Source: Pirellulales bacterium (GTDB lineage: Bacteria; Planctomycetota; Planctomycetia; Pirellulales; S012-138). Taken from it: a stretch of DNA of 64,000 bases. The notes below the pieces were generated by a model. The model did not search any database. It was not told the origin of the DNA and saw nothing but the letters and a program-made list of their open reading frames with translations. Positions 45,828-55,688 of the stretch are shown here, one piece after another (the stretch's first letter is position 1; each line of letters begins with the position of its first letter). The stretch is from positions 1 to 64,000 of the forward strand of contig JALCBR010000003.1 in the NCBI GenBank assembly GCA_028066245.1. The letters are read 5' to 3'. Made by a program: the position numbers and the translations under genes.

Positions 45828-47702
45828 ATGCCGTCCCCATCCGCCTATGATTATGACGTGATCGTTGTCGGCGCTGGGCACGCCGGCACGGAAGCCGCTT
45901 GCGCCGCGGCGCGGATGGGCGCCAAGACCGCGCTCTTAACAACCAATCTCGATACCGTCGGCCAGATGAGTTGCAATCCGGCCATCGGCGGAGTTGCCAA
46001 AGGGCAGATCGCCCGGGAGGTGGACGCGCTGGGCGGACTCATGGGGTTGGCCACGGACGCCACCGGCATTCAGTTCCGCCTGCTCAACCGCCGCAAGGGT
46101 CCGGCCATGCACAGCCCTCGCGCGCAAGCTGATAAAAAAGCCTATCAGCAGGAAATCAAGCGGCTGGTTGAAGAGCAGCCCAACCTCTCGCTCCGGCAGG
46201 AAATGGTCGAAGACCTGGTGGTGGAATCTGCCGGTGTCGATTGTGCGCAAGATGATGAACTTTCTGCGGACGGCGCCGGTGAGAGTTCCCGGCGACCGCA
46301 TGTGACGGGTGTTCGTGTCCGTGGCGACGCCGTCTATCGCGCACCGGCAGTCGTGCTGACGACAGGAACATTCCTGCAGGCGGTGATGCACACCGGCGAA
46401 GCGAAATCTTCCGGCGGCCGCGCCGGCGAAGGAACCACGTCCGGAATCTCCGCGGCGCTGGGACGGTTAGGTTTTCGCCTGGAACGCTTCAAGACCGGCA
46501 CACCGCCACGGCTCAACGGGCGGACCATCGATTTTGACAAAGTCGAACGACAGCCCGGCGATGAACGTCCGCAACCGTTCTCCTTCTTGACCGATACCCT
46601 TACGCAAGAGCAGTTGCCTTGCTGGATCACGCACACCAACACCACGGTGCATGAGCTGATTCGGGCGAACCTCGCTCGCGCGCCGATGTACTCTGGACAG
46701 ATCAATACCACCGGCCCGCGCTATTGCCCTTCCATTGAGGACAAGATCGTTCGCTTTGCGGACAAGGAGAGTCACCAGATCTTTCTGGAGCCGGAAGGGA
46801 GGCAGACGCGCGAGTTTTACGTCAATGGCGTTTCCACCAGCCTACCTCGGGACGTGCAGGACGAAATGTTCCGCCACATCCCTGGCTTAGAGCGAGCGGA
46901 GATCATGCGTTATGGGTACGCAGTCGAGTACGATTTCTGCCCGCCGGAACAGCTCTGGGCCACATTGGAAACCAAGCGAGTCGCCGGTCTGTATTTCGCC
47001 GGGCAGATCAATGGGACCACGGGCTATGAGGAAGCCGCTGCGCAAGGGCTGATGGCCGGAGCCAATGCGGCGCTTGCTGTTGCAGACAAAGAGCCATTTC
47101 AGCTGCGGCGAGATCAGGCCTACATTGGCGTTTTGATTGATGACCTCGTCACTCGTGGCGTCGACGAACCATATCGCATGTTTACCAGCCGCGCCGAGTA
47201 CCGGCTTTCGCTCCGGCACGATAACGCTGACCGCCGGCTAACGCGACTGGCAGCGGAGTCCGGATTGATCTGTCCCAGACGACTCGCACGTCTGGCCGAA
47301 AAGGAAGAACGGATCGAGAGAGTGATGGCCGCGTTGGAGAGTGTTCGCCATGAGGAAGTCACGCTTGCCAAGTTCCTGCGACGATCCGAAAACAGCTGGT
47401 CAGATGTGATAGCCATTGGTCCAAGCTTTGCGGACGTCCCCCACGACGTGGCCGACCAAGTTGAGACCGATGTAAAATACGCCGGCTATGTTGGCCGCCA
47501 GCAGGAACAGGTCCAACGGCAGCTGCGCATGGCTGAGAAGAGAATTCCTCATAATTTTAATTATGCGCATGTGCCGCATCTTCGCATGGAAGCACGAGAA
47601 AAACTACAAAAATTCCAGCCGACCAACTTCGATCAAGCAGGCAGAATCAGCGGTATTACGCCTGCGGATATCGCGGTGCTGCTCGTCCACTTCCGCACGT
47701 AG
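45828..47702 (+). CDS. mnmG: tRNA uridine-5-carboxymethylaminomethyl modification enzyme MnmG
   Basis: FAD enzyme that with MnmE makes the cmnm5 modification at the tRNA wobble uridine. The 624-residue protein has the FAD-binding [10 protein letters not shown], the [24 protein letters not shown]-type motif (MSCNPAIGG visible), [12 protein letters not shown], and [10 protein letters not shown] near the C-terminal third. The ATG at 45828 starts the conserved segment; five extra codons lie upstream. mnmE is not in the window. Confidence 0.96.
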   Translation: MPSPSAYDYDVIVVGAGHAGTEAACAAARMGAKTALLTTNLDTVGQMSCNPAIGGVAKGQIAREVDALGGLMGLATDATGIQFRLLNRRKGPAMHSPRAQADKKAYQQEIKRLVEEQPNLSLRQEMVEDLVVESAGVDCAQDDELSADGAGESSRRPHVTGVRVRGDAVYRAPAVVLTTGTFLQAVMHTGEAKSSGGRAGEGTTSGISAALGRLGFRLERFKTGTPPRLNGRTIDFDKVERQPGDERPQPFSFLTDTLTQEQLPCWITHTNTTVHELIRANLARAPMYSGQINTTGPRYCPSIEDKIVRFADKESHQIFLEPEGRQTREFYVNGVSTSLPRDVQDEMFRHIPGLERAEIMRYGYAVEYDFCPPEQLWATLETKRVAGLYFAGQINGTTGYEEAAAQGLMAGANAALAVADKEPFQLRRDQAYIGVLIDDLVTRGVDEPYRMFTSRAEYRLSLRHDNADRRLTRLAAESGLICPRRLARLAEKEERIERVMAALESVRHEEVTLAKFLRRSENSWSDVIAIGPSFADVPHDVADQVETDVKYAGYVGRQQEQVQRQLRMAEKRIPHNFNYAHVPHLRMEAREKLQKFQPTNFDQAGRISGITPADIAVLLVHFRT

Positions 47703-48190
47703 CAGACTTGTCTGTGCGAAATGACCTCGTTGGGGTCAAGATCGTGAGAAATTTTCTGCAAATTGCGAAACCCGATCGGAAAAGCGGGGTTCAGAATAAC
47801 GGACAAAGTAACGCTGAGATCTTCCCCACGGGTCTGGGCGTTAGCGAACAAGTGGCGTCGGGCGACTGACGTTACTCCAGCGGGCCGGGTTGGCGGTGAA
47901 CCCGGCTCGTTTTTTATTGGAATTTTGACTGGGCCATGTGCCCATGTTGTTACAGCGGCAAAGCCGTCTCCTTACGCCTACGGCACTTTTCTCAGCCGTT
48001 GCACTAGATGATGCGCATGACGTACCGCTTGCGCTCTGGGGAATGTGTTCGTAGCAGTCCCCAACCTTGAGTCAAATGCGAGAGTGAACCTGGCGCGGCT
48101 CGCAAATCGGGACACGTTCGTGCACGATGTTGGTTTCCATCTTTGGGATTCACGCAGCCGGATGATCGTCAACAGCCTGCCAAGCACGAC
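47703..48190. other. Intergenic region with hairpins and a terminator
   Basis: Region of 488 bases between mnmG and dprA. Before the terminator lie two small inverted repeats (GACC/GGTC near 47723-47737; AACCC/GGGTT near 47769-47791). No open frame is supported. A small RNA is possible but not shown. Confidence 0.45.
47884..47915 (+). terminator. Strong rho-independent terminator
   Basis: GCCGGGTT (47884-47891) pairs with AACCCGGC (47899-47906) around a 7-base loop, followed by TCG and a run of seven T. It lies 182 bases after the mnmG stop. Confidence 0.93.
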
Positions 48191-49384
48191 ATGCTGCGTC
48201 GCGAACTGTTCTTTGCAATCGCGCGAAGTGAGGGGGCGGTGGAACCATACGACAACAATTCCGTGAAGGTTGCCGGTTGCGACGATCAGGAGCTGGAACT
48301 CACTCTTCGCCTGGCATTGGTCCCGGGCGTCGGTCCACGGATTCGCCAAGCTTTGCTGGAACGGTTTGGTTCACCCGAAGCGGTCTTTTCTGCGTCGCAA
48401 GCAGCTCTGCGTGAAACGTCCGGCGTGGGCGTGAAACTTGCCCAGGCGATTTCCGCCGCGCGCAACAACCTCGACATTGCAGGGCTGATCGCGGAATGCC
48501 GTGACGACAACGTCGGTATCATCACCCAGTGTGATGATGCCTATCCGCGTCTGCTGCAGGAGATTCACGATCCTCCTGGCGTATTGTTTGTTGATGGCCA
48601 ATTGCAGTCCGCTGACGCGCTGGCGATCGCCATTGTGGGAACGCGGCACGCCACCAACTATGGGCTTGCCCAAGCACAAGGACTTGCCGCAGGATTGGCG
48701 CGGGCGGGGCTAACGATTGTCAGCGGCCTGGCGCGGGGCGTTGATGCCGCCGCCCATCGTGGCGCCTTGAAAGCAGGCGGGCGAACCATCGCTGTGTTGG
48801 CCAGTGGCGTGCGAAACATCTATCCGCCAGAGCATGAAGAGCTGGCGGCTGAGATCGCCTCGCAAGGTGCGGTTGTTTCTGAAGCACCACCCCGCGTTGC
48901 TCCTCGCAGCGGCGTCTTCCCCCAACGCAACCGCGTCATCAGCGGGATGTCGTTGGGCGTGCTCGTGATTGAAGCTGCGGCCAGAAGCGGCGCGCTGATC
49001 ACTGCGCGGCACGCCATGGAACAAGGAAGGGACGTCTTTGCATTACCGGGCCGCGTGGACAACCGGGTCGCCCGAGGATGCCATGCGTTGTTGCGAGACG
49101 GTGCGAAACTGGTCGAATCGCCGGACGACATTCTGGAGGAGTTGGGGCCGCTCGTTTCGCCTGCGACCGCTGCAGACGGTGAAACGGTTCACCATCCGGG
49201 GGAATTGCTGCTCAATGATCTGGAACGCGAGGTGCTGGCCAAGGTCCAGGCTGACGCAACATCCATCGATGACATTGTCACAGCCAGCGGATTGCCGGCA
49301 CATCAGGTGCTTTCCGCACTCAGTGTCTTGGAGATGCGGCGATTGATCCGACGCTTAAGCGGGCAGTTTGTTTGTCGCGTGTAA
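48191..49384 (+). CDS. dprA: DNA-processing protein DprA
   Basis: DNA-uptake protein that loads RecA on incoming single-stranded DNA in natural transformation. The 397 residues include an N-terminal helix-hairpin-like segment (VPGVGPRIRQALLERFG) and the Rossmann core (IVGTRHATNYG, SGLARGVDAAAHRGAL, FPQRNRVISGMS). A C-terminal winged helix ends near RLSGQFVCRV. The ATG at 48191 is chosen; a TTG at 48143 would add 16 residues. The gene is alone on its transcript after the terminator at 47915. Confidence 0.94.
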   Translation: MLRRELFFAIARSEGAVEPYDNNSVKVAGCDDQELELTLRLALVPGVGPRIRQALLERFGSPEAVFSASQAALRETSGVGVKLAQAISAARNNLDIAGLIAECRDDNVGIITQCDDAYPRLLQEIHDPPGVLFVDGQLQSADALAIAIVGTRHATNYGLAQAQGLAAGLARAGLTIVSGLARGVDAAAHRGALKAGGRTIAVLASGVRNIYPPEHEELAAEIASQGAVVSEAPPRVAPRSGVFPQRNRVISGMSLGVLVIEAAARSGALITARHAMEQGRDVFALPGRVDNRVARGCHALLRDGAKLVESPDDILEELGPLVSPATAADGETVHHPGELLLNDLEREVLAKVQADATSIDDIVTASGLPAHQVLSALSVLEMRRLIRRLSGQFVCRV

Positions 49385-49482
49385 TTTGAGACCCGCAGCC
49401 AGATTCAGTAGCGGAGTTCTCAATTTGACCTTACCATAAACTGTCTGTTTGCCGTTCCTTCGCGAGAACAGCCAACCCACCG

Positions 49483-50643
49483 ATGAAACGAGAAAACAGA
49501 ACACGAGCTGCGCGACCGTTACCGTTGGTTGTGCGATATGTCTTTTTCGCCGGTATGCTTGCGGCTACGATTGTCGCGCTTTGGCAAAGCGGTTCACCAG
49601 CGACATCGCCAGCTTCGGCCGCCAGCCTGTTTCTCCAAGATCGCGGCCAGCAGCCAGTGCTTCGCCCAGTCCCTCGGGACATATTACCGGCAGAGTTGGA
49701 AATTGATTGGCAGCAGTTGTTTCCCGGGACGATGCGCAACGAACCGGAAGACAACCCCGTCACGCTGGCCAAGGTGGCACTCGGTCGACGGTTGTTCTTT
49801 GACCCTATCCTTTCCGATGACGGCACCGTCGCCTGCGCCAGTTGTCATGATCCGCGACACGCATTCGCGACGCCTGACCGCGTGGCGATTGGGATTCGTG
49901 GTCAAGTCGGCAAACGCAATTCGCCGTCTTTATTGAACGTGGCGCTTGGAAGTTCGTTCTTTTGGGACGCGCGAACTGAGGGACTGGAAGCCCAAGCATT
50001 GGAGCCGATCAGCAATCCCTTGGAATTGGGATCTGACCCAGACGCTGTCGTGATGCGGTTGGCCGCGCATGCTGAGTATCCGGCCTTGTTTCAAGATGCG
50101 TTTGGAAGTCCCGTTTCGAAGGAGAATCTCGCTCGGGCGATCGCCAGCTTCGAGCGCGTATTGGCTTCTTCCAACAACGGCGCGGATCGATTTCATAATG
50201 GCGAGATTACGGCGCTTTCTGTCAGCGCCAAGCAAGGACTGTGGTTGTTTGAAAGCCGTGGCCGCTGTTGGATGTGCCACTCGGACGACAACCTGACAGA
50301 CAATCAGTTGCACAACACAGGCGTCTCCTGGGGTGAGGAACCGCTGGATTTGGGGCGGTTTGAACAGACGGAAATTCCCACCGACCGCGGACGGTTCAAG
50401 ACGCCCAGCCTGCGGGACGTCGCTCGAACTGCTCCGTATATGCACGATGGCAGCTTGGCCACATTGGAAGACGTGGTTGAATTTTACGACCGCGGCGGCG
50501 TGAAGAATCCCTATTTGGATGAGCTCATGCAACCACTGAACTTGTCCGAAGACGACAAGCGGCACCTGGTCGATTTTCTTCGTGAACTCAACGGTCAGAT
50601 CGATTGGGGCACCGGTGCGGCGAAAGAACGGCAGCCACGGTAA
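49483..50643 (+). CDS. Di-haem cytochrome c peroxidase family protein
   Basis: A 386-residue periplasmic protein with an N-terminal membrane anchor (about residues 14-34) and two haem-c sites, CASCH (base 49831) and CWMCH (base 50263). The first is followed by HAFATPDRVAIG and NSPSLLNVA, and the second by the DRGRFKTPSLRDVARTAPYMHDG segment. This is the CcpA/MauG-type fold, reducing hydrogen peroxide with electrons from small cytochromes. It is convergent with an amidohydrolase, 22 bases apart. Confidence 0.93.
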   Translation: MKRENRTRAARPLPLVVRYVFFAGMLAATIVALWQSGSPATSPASAASLFLQDRGQQPVLRPVPRDILPAELEIDWQQLFPGTMRNEPEDNPVTLAKVALGRRLFFDPILSDDGTVACASCHDPRHAFATPDRVAIGIRGQVGKRNSPSLLNVALGSSFFWDARTEGLEAQALEPISNPLELGSDPDAVVMRLAAHAEYPALFQDAFGSPVSKENLARAIASFERVLASSNNGADRFHNGEITALSVSAKQGLWLFESRGRCWMCHSDDNLTDNQLHNTGVSWGEEPLDLGRFEQTEIPTDRGRFKTPSLRDVARTAPYMHDGSLATLEDVVEFYDRGGVKNPYLDELMQPLNLSEDDKRHLVDFLRELNGQIDWGTGAAKERQPR

Positions 50644-50665
50644 CGCCGGGACGATGGCCACTTCC

Positions 50666-51973
50666 TTATGACATGCCGCGCCGTGCGCAGACTTGGCCGC
50701 GGATGACTGTCGCCGTGACTTGGCTCTTTGGGTGGAGCAATCGTTCAAACGGATCGCTCGCGCCGGTTGACGCAAGCGCGACAATGGCAAATGTCGCTTG
50801 ATCACCGACGCGAAAGCTCGAACGGTCATCTTGTCTGGCGGTCCATGGTTTTGTGCCACTATCAAGGATTGCGCTTCGCGGAATGTCCGTGTGAGCCGCC
50901 AGGAACTGCAACTCTTCAAACAGATTGAGATTGGGATTGGACGCACGGCTGTCCGTGCCAATCGCCAGCCGCACGCCCATCTCCAATGCTCTGGCCGCTG
51001 GATGAGGGGCGTGACCAAAGTATGCGTGCGTTCGCGGACAATACACCAGCGTCATCCGTTCGCGATGATCCGCCAGGAACCGTAATTCATCCTCGTTCAG
51101 AAAGTTTCCGTGAATAATGTAGGATTGGGGCGCTCCCGAAAGAACCCGCAGGTAATCCAACGGCCGCACCGGCAGGTGGAACGCCTCGCCGTGCCAGACG
51201 CCCAGTTCATCCAGTAGTTGGCGGAACGCGCCGTCGCCGGTCGCCAGATAGTCCATCTCCTCCGGTGATTCCGCCAAGTGCATGGCGACCGGCCAACCGC
51301 GCCGTTTGGCTAACTCAACGGAACGCTGCACTAAATCCATGCTTGTGGAATACGGCGCATGAGGGCTGAGCCCAGGAGCACACGTAGCAGTTTGCGACCT
51401 GGCGGCTTCGCCGACCTCGCACCAGAACGGCTCTTCACAGGCTGCTTGCAACAATTCATCTGCGCGCCGCGGGTCTGTCGAGATCATTTCACGAAAGGCG
51501 ATCACATCGAGTGGTGAATCTGCGATTGGCGGGAGCGACCAGCGAGCCGTCGCGATCTCACCAAGCCGGGTCACGCCAGCGCGCAGAGATTCAGCCAGAC
51601 CGGCAGTCAACGATTGTGTCGCTTGGGTCACGTCGCCTGGACCATCACCGACGGTGTTGCTTCGCTCCGCGATCACCAGTCGAATCCAATCCGGCAGCTT
51701 CATGCCTGGCTGACCGAGCGGTTGCTTGAGATCACTGAATTCCAGGTGCGTGTGGGCGTTATTCAAACCAGGACTGATGGCCGCATCTTCCAGGTCAAAG
51801 CAGGGGAACGCAGCGCAACTTTGCGGTGGACGAGCTCCGAATGCCAGTTCGACAATCCGCCCTGCATCGACCACCAGCCAAGCGTCTTCGCCCAGCAGAG
51901 CATTACGAGAAAACAATAGCGACGACTTCAGCGCAAAGGCAGTCGGCAGTAATTCAGGCAGAGCGTGCGTCAT
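50666..51973 (-). CDS. Amidohydrolase (SsnA/deaminase-like)
   Basis: A 435-residue metal-dependent hydrolase of the TIM-barrel amidohydrolase superfamily, in the cytosine-deaminase/SsnA branch. The metal and active-site motifs are NAHTHLEF (near residue 75), HLAESPEE, a following IIHGNFLNE and GTDSRASNPNLNL. The substrate is unknown, perhaps a purine-like or S-adenosylhomocysteine-like amine. The start codon overlaps the stop of the ankyrin gene by four bases (ATGA), so the two are coupled. Confidence 0.88.
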   Translation of the reverse strand: MTHALPELLPTAFALKSSLLFSRNALLGEDAWLVVDAGRIVELAFGARPPQSCAAFPCFDLEDAAISPGLNNAHTHLEFSDLKQPLGQPGMKLPDWIRLVIAERSNTVGDGPGDVTQATQSLTAGLAESLRAGVTRLGEIATARWSLPPIADSPLDVIAFREMISTDPRRADELLQAACEEPFWCEVGEAARSQTATCAPGLSPHAPYSTSMDLVQRSVELAKRRGWPVAMHLAESPEEMDYLATGDGAFRQLLDELGVWHGEAFHLPVRPLDYLRVLSGAPQSYIIHGNFLNEDELRFLADHRERMTLVYCPRTHAYFGHAPHPAARALEMGVRLAIGTDSRASNPNLNLFEELQFLAAHTDIPRSAILDSGTKPWTARQDDRSSFRVGDQATFAIVALASTGASDPFERLLHPKSQVTATVIRGQVCARRGMS

Positions 51974-53115
51974 GAGTCCCGCGACTTCTCCAGCACCTCA
52001 ATCACGTCGATCGCATTTCGCTCTTTGGCCACATCCAGCGCCGTTTTCTCGGCTTCGTCTTTGGCATCTTTCTTGGCGCCGGCATCAAGCAGTTTTTCGG
52101 CCAAGACCGCGTCGCCTCGTAACGCCGCGATGTGCAGGGCCGTCTGCCCTTTCTTGTTGGCCAGGTTCACGTTGGCTTTGTGTTCAATGAGCAACTCCGC
52201 AAGGCTCTGCCGGCCAGAGTAGATGGCTGTGTGCAAAGGTGAGTTGCCGTTGGAATCCGCGGACGTGGCGGAAGCGCCGCCTTCCAGCAGCGCTTTCACG
52301 GCTGGCAGATTTGTGGCGATGCACGCCAGGTGCAGCGGCGTGTAGCCTTCGGCATCCATCAAGTCGTCCGTTGCGCCTAACTGGAGCAATTTCTTGATGG
52401 TGCTGGTCTGCCCGGCGACGGCCGCCGCATGCAACGGAGTGTATCCTCCTTGGTCCCGAGCGTTCAGGTCTGCGCCATGTTCGGCCAGGAGCGATACCGT
52501 CTCCGCATCACCGCGGAGTGCCGGCACGTGCAAAGGAGAATATCCCTGCTTGTTCTTTGCTTTGACGTTGGCGCCTGCGGTCAGCAACAAACGCACAACA
52601 TCGGGCTCACCAGATTGCACGGCCAGGTGCAGCGGCGAATCACCGTCTTGATCTTGGGCGGCCAGGTCAGCCTTCGCATCCAGCAAGACAGAAACTGCCT
52701 GTGCTTGCCCCAGCCACGCGGCCAGGTGCAAGGCCGTGTCACCGTTCGTGTCGGCGTCATTCAACTTGGCGCCGGCGTTGAGCAAGGTTGTGATCATCGC
52801 GGCATGCCCTTGTGCGGCTGCGGTGAGCAAGGGCGTTGCGCCGTCGACTTTCGCCTGGACCTCCGCGCCTTTTTCCAACAGGCAATCAGCGATTTCGACA
52901 AAGCCACGGTTGGCCGCGATGAACAGTGGCGTTTCCTCCGTCAAACTGCGCGCGTTGACAGTTTCCGGTTCACGCTCGACCAATGCCTTGACTTCCTCAA
53001 ACTTTCCTGCGGCAACCAGCCGATGAATCTCGCCGGCGCGTAACGCAGCGCAATCGCCGATAACCGATTTGGCAGAGATCAGCACAGCCAATAAGGTGAG
53101 CCCAGCGTTTCTCAT
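51970..53115 (-). CDS. Exported ankyrin-repeat protein
   Basis: A 381-residue protein with an N-terminal signal (MRNAGLTLLAVLISAKSVIG) and then about nine or ten ankyrin repeats through residue 370. Repeats have the form NGDTALHLAAWLGQAQAVSVL and GYTPLHAAAVAGQTSTIKKL. Ankyrin repeats bind proteins; the partner is not visible. It precedes an amidohydrolase with which it is translationally coupled, and it starts close to the divergent queF gene (146 bases), so they probably share a promoter region. The ATG at 53115 is chosen because the signal peptide begins there. Confidence 0.85.
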   Translation of the reverse strand: MRNAGLTLLAVLISAKSVIGDCAALRAGEIHRLVAAGKFEEVKALVEREPETVNARSLTEETPLFIAANRGFVEIADCLLEKGAEVQAKVDGATPLLTAAAQGHAAMITTLLNAGAKLNDADTNGDTALHLAAWLGQAQAVSVLLDAKADLAAQDQDGDSPLHLAVQSGEPDVVRLLLTAGANVKAKNKQGYSPLHVPALRGDAETVSLLAEHGADLNARDQGGYTPLHAAAVAGQTSTIKKLLQLGATDDLMDAEGYTPLHLACIATNLPAVKALLEGGASATSADSNGNSPLHTAIYSGRQSLAELLIEHKANVNLANKKGQTALHIAALRGDAVLAEKLLDAGAKKDAKDEAEKTALDVAKERNAIDVIEVLEKSRDS

Positions 53116-53261
53116 GGTTCGCACTTTGAATGACGGTGACGAAATTGCGGGACTTTGATGCCGCAGCACCATTGTGTATTCTCGCCCGATGGCCTGGCAA
53201 GTTTTCACACTTTGGCCTGGTGACGATGAATCTTGGATCCCCTCTTGGAACTGCATGACCG

Positions 53262-53615
53262 ATGGCTGGTTTTTCCGACACTTTGGAGACATTTCCCAAT
53301 CCCAATCCGGGGCGAGATTTCACGATCGAAATCATCTGTCCTGAGTTTACCTCGGTTTGTCCCAAGACGGGTCAGCCTGACTTCGGCACTTTGACCTTTC
53401 ACTACATTCCGGACGAAAAATGCCTGGAGTTGAAGAGCCTGAAGCTGTATCTGCAACAGTTTCGCAATGAGGGCATCTTTTATGAAGCGGTCACCAACCG
53501 CATCCTGGATGATGTCTGCGGCGTCGTGGCGCCCAAGTGGATGAAGCTGACAGGCGCCTTCACGCCGCGCGGCGGCATCAGCACGATAGTCGTTGTTGAG
53601 CACGGCAGCCGATGA
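53262..53615 (+). CDS. queF: NADPH-dependent 7-cyano-7-deazaguanine reductase
   Basis: Reduces preQ0 to preQ1 in queuosine biosynthesis, using NADPH in a four-electron step. The 117-residue size fits the short (unimodular) QueF. Visible signatures are [12 protein letters not shown] with the catalytic Cys, and [18 protein letters not shown] (the E-KS-K-Y motif). The C-terminus [12 protein letters not shown] is conserved. The ATG at 53262 is the only good start. It is a single gene here, with no other queuosine gene in the window. Confidence 0.96.
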   Translation: MAGFSDTLETFPNPNPGRDFTIEIICPEFTSVCPKTGQPDFGTLTFHYIPDEKCLELKSLKLYLQQFRNEGIFYEAVTNRILDDVCGVVAPKWMKLTGAFTPRGGISTIVVVEHGSR

Positions 53616-54066
53616 GCGGTCGCTGCGGGTGACGTCTGTGGCCATGCGTCTGACGTAGTGCCGGCATCGACGATGCGCATGCGTGGTCCGTCCAATTGGC
53701 ATCATCGTCGCCATCGACACAATCATTAGCACTGCCAAGATTTACGCTATCAAAGAAGTCAACCATGCTAGCTGGTCGGACATGTCGCTAGCACCTGTTC
53801 GACTTTAACAAAACTGGAAAATTTCTTCTCCAGTTGTGGTATGGGTTTGCGTCGTCTGCGCGCGGAATTGTAATTCTTACTGATTTGCCAATGGGCGAGT
53901 TGCGTGGAATGTTTCCTACGCAGGCTCTTGCTGCGCGCGCAATCCGTATGGAAATGGTCCCGCAGCCTCAGCCTGATCTTCGACTGGCGATTTTGAGTCT
54001 TGTTCGCAGCGCGGCTGACGTTTCGTAAACACGCGATGTCTGTTAGCGCATTTTTTGGGGGAAACC
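53616..54066. other. Intergenic region before the YTV protein gene
   Basis: Region of 451 bases. It holds an inverted repeat AACTGGA (53812-53818) with TCCAGTT (53829-53835), and two copies of the GCTAGC hexamer near 53770 and 53789. A weak 64-residue frame (53834-54028) is not supported as a gene. Confidence 0.45.
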
Positions 54067-55398
54067 ATGCGTTTCTTGACGTTTGTCGCCGTTCTGGCGA
54101 CAAGTTTGATGCCGCAAGGTGTGGCCGTGGGCGATGTCTATCTCACCGGCGCCCAAGAGGTCCATCCTACCGGCACGTATCGGCTTGTTTACCAAACGGC
54201 TTACGAAGAGCAGCAGTGCACTGCGTACCGGGTGGTGACGGAAACTCAGTACCAGACGCGCCGTGTGACCTCCTATCGCGACGTCTGGGAGACCGAAGTT
54301 CGCGAACGGCGATACACCGTGCAACGGCCTGTCTGGGAGACGAACTATCGGCAAGAACAGTACACGGTTCTCAAGCCTGTCTGGGAAACGCGGATTGAAG
54401 ACCGCAGTTACGACGTCGTCCGCAACGTGATGGAGACGCAGCAGCGCGAAGAACGGTACACCGTGCACCGTCCGGTGTGGGAAACGTCAGAACGCGTGGA
54501 AGAGTATTGCGTGCAGCGGCCTGTCTATGAAACGCACTATCGCGAAGTCTGCAAAGTCAACTATCAGCCCGTCACCACGTACAAGACTCAGTACACGGAT
54601 CAAGGCTGTTGGACTACGCAGACGGTTTGCCACCCCGGCAAAGTCCGGGAAGGGTTGCGCTGGTTGGCGGCTCGCTGCAGTGTCGACCCGGCCACTGGTC
54701 AGACCGTTCATCATCGCGCAGGACTACACTGGGTTCCCATTCAGGGGCCGGCCAAGTACGAAACCCGCCGGGTCTGGCAACCCAAGATGGTTGCTCAGCA
54801 GATCCCCGTGACTTCCTATCAGGCGCAGACTGTCAAAGAACAAATCCCTTATCAGGTTTGCCGCATGGTGCAGGAGACCGCAACTCGCCGGGTCCCCGTG
54901 CAGACGTGCCGCATGGTCGCCGAGGAAGTTGTTCGCCAGGTGCCGGTTCAAGTTTGTCGGCAAGTGGTGGAACGCGTGGAGAACAAGGTGCCTGTCAAAG
55001 TTTGTCGGATGGTCCAAGAGACCGCCACGCGGCAGGTTCCCGTGCAGACCTGCAAAATGGTGGCGGAAGAACGTGTGGAACAGACACCTGTCCGCGTCTG
55101 TCGTCGAGTGGCTTACGAACGGGAAGTTCAAGTGCCACACTGCGTGCAGAAGCTGGTGCCCTATACCTACACAGTCCGCCGCCCGCGCTGTGTGGTGTAT
55201 CGGGTTCCCGTTGATCCGTGCACCGGCGCGGACCTTGCCCCGGTTAACCCGACTGCTCCCACAACAATTCCTTCGACAGTTCCTTCGACCACGCCCGGCA
55301 CGGGCGTCCCCACGCCTGCTGACGCTGGCTCTTCAAACGCAAAAGCGGGCGACACTCCGCCACCGAGCCTTCCGGCAGGTTCGGACCCCGGCGCGTAA
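54067..55398 (+). CDS. YTV-repeat cell-wall protein
   Basis: A 443-residue exported protein (signal peptide ends near QGVAVG) of the YTV-repeat type known from planctomycete cell-wall proteomics. The first half repeats R-YTV-RPVWET with variants (RRYTVQRPVWET, QYTVLKPVWET, ERYTVHRPVWET). The second half has a different repeat of about 20 residues with a Cys (VCRMVQETATRRVPVQTCRM). The C-terminus is Pro/Thr-rich and low-complexity. Cys occurs at a regular spacing in the second half, suggesting disulphide cross-links between chains, which is an inference. The ATG at 54067 is the only start with a signal. Confidence 0.87.
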   Translation: MRFLTFVAVLATSLMPQGVAVGDVYLTGAQEVHPTGTYRLVYQTAYEEQQCTAYRVVTETQYQTRRVTSYRDVWETEVRERRYTVQRPVWETNYRQEQYTVLKPVWETRIEDRSYDVVRNVMETQQREERYTVHRPVWETSERVEEYCVQRPVYETHYREVCKVNYQPVTTYKTQYTDQGCWTTQTVCHPGKVREGLRWLAARCSVDPATGQTVHHRAGLHWVPIQGPAKYETRRVWQPKMVAQQIPVTSYQAQTVKEQIPYQVCRMVQETATRRVPVQTCRMVAEEVVRQVPVQVCRQVVERVENKVPVKVCRMVQETATRQVPVQTCKMVAEERVEQTPVRVCRRVAYEREVQVPHCVQKLVPYTYTVRRPRCVVYRVPVDPCTGADLAPVNPTAPTTIPSTVPSTTPGTGVPTPADAGSSNAKAGDTPPPSLPAGSDPGA

Positions 55399-55428
55399 CA
55401 GACGAAGGCTCGGCTGAGAAACACACAC

Positions 55429-55464
55429 AAACCCCTTCGAGTCTTGTTAACTCGAAGAGGTTTT
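55429..55464 (+). terminator. Terminator after the YTV gene
   Basis: Long stem of AAACCCCTTCGAGT with ACTCGAAGAGGTTT (one mismatch), loop of seven bases, ending TTTTGTCTTG, 30 bases after the stop. Confidence 0.82.
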
Positions 55465-55688
55465 GTCTTGCCAGCATTGCCAGCATCGCCGAGCGATCCT
55501 GCCAATCGGCATTGTCGCAATCGCAAATGCAGGGCTATGATCGGCCCGCGTTTGACCCAGACTCTCGCCCCAGGGCATGGTCCAGCGTTGGTGTTGTTGG
55601 CGTTCTCTTGGCAAGTCATTGCTGGTTTCTCGCCGCCGCGCCAGTGCGTGCTCTTTGGCGTCATTCCTTCCCGCAGGAGCGCATCGGG

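Noticed and set aside
53834-54028. 64-codon frame upstream of the YTV gene.
   Set aside because: TTG start, no ribosome site and no domain; the hairpin at 53812-53835 overlaps its start.
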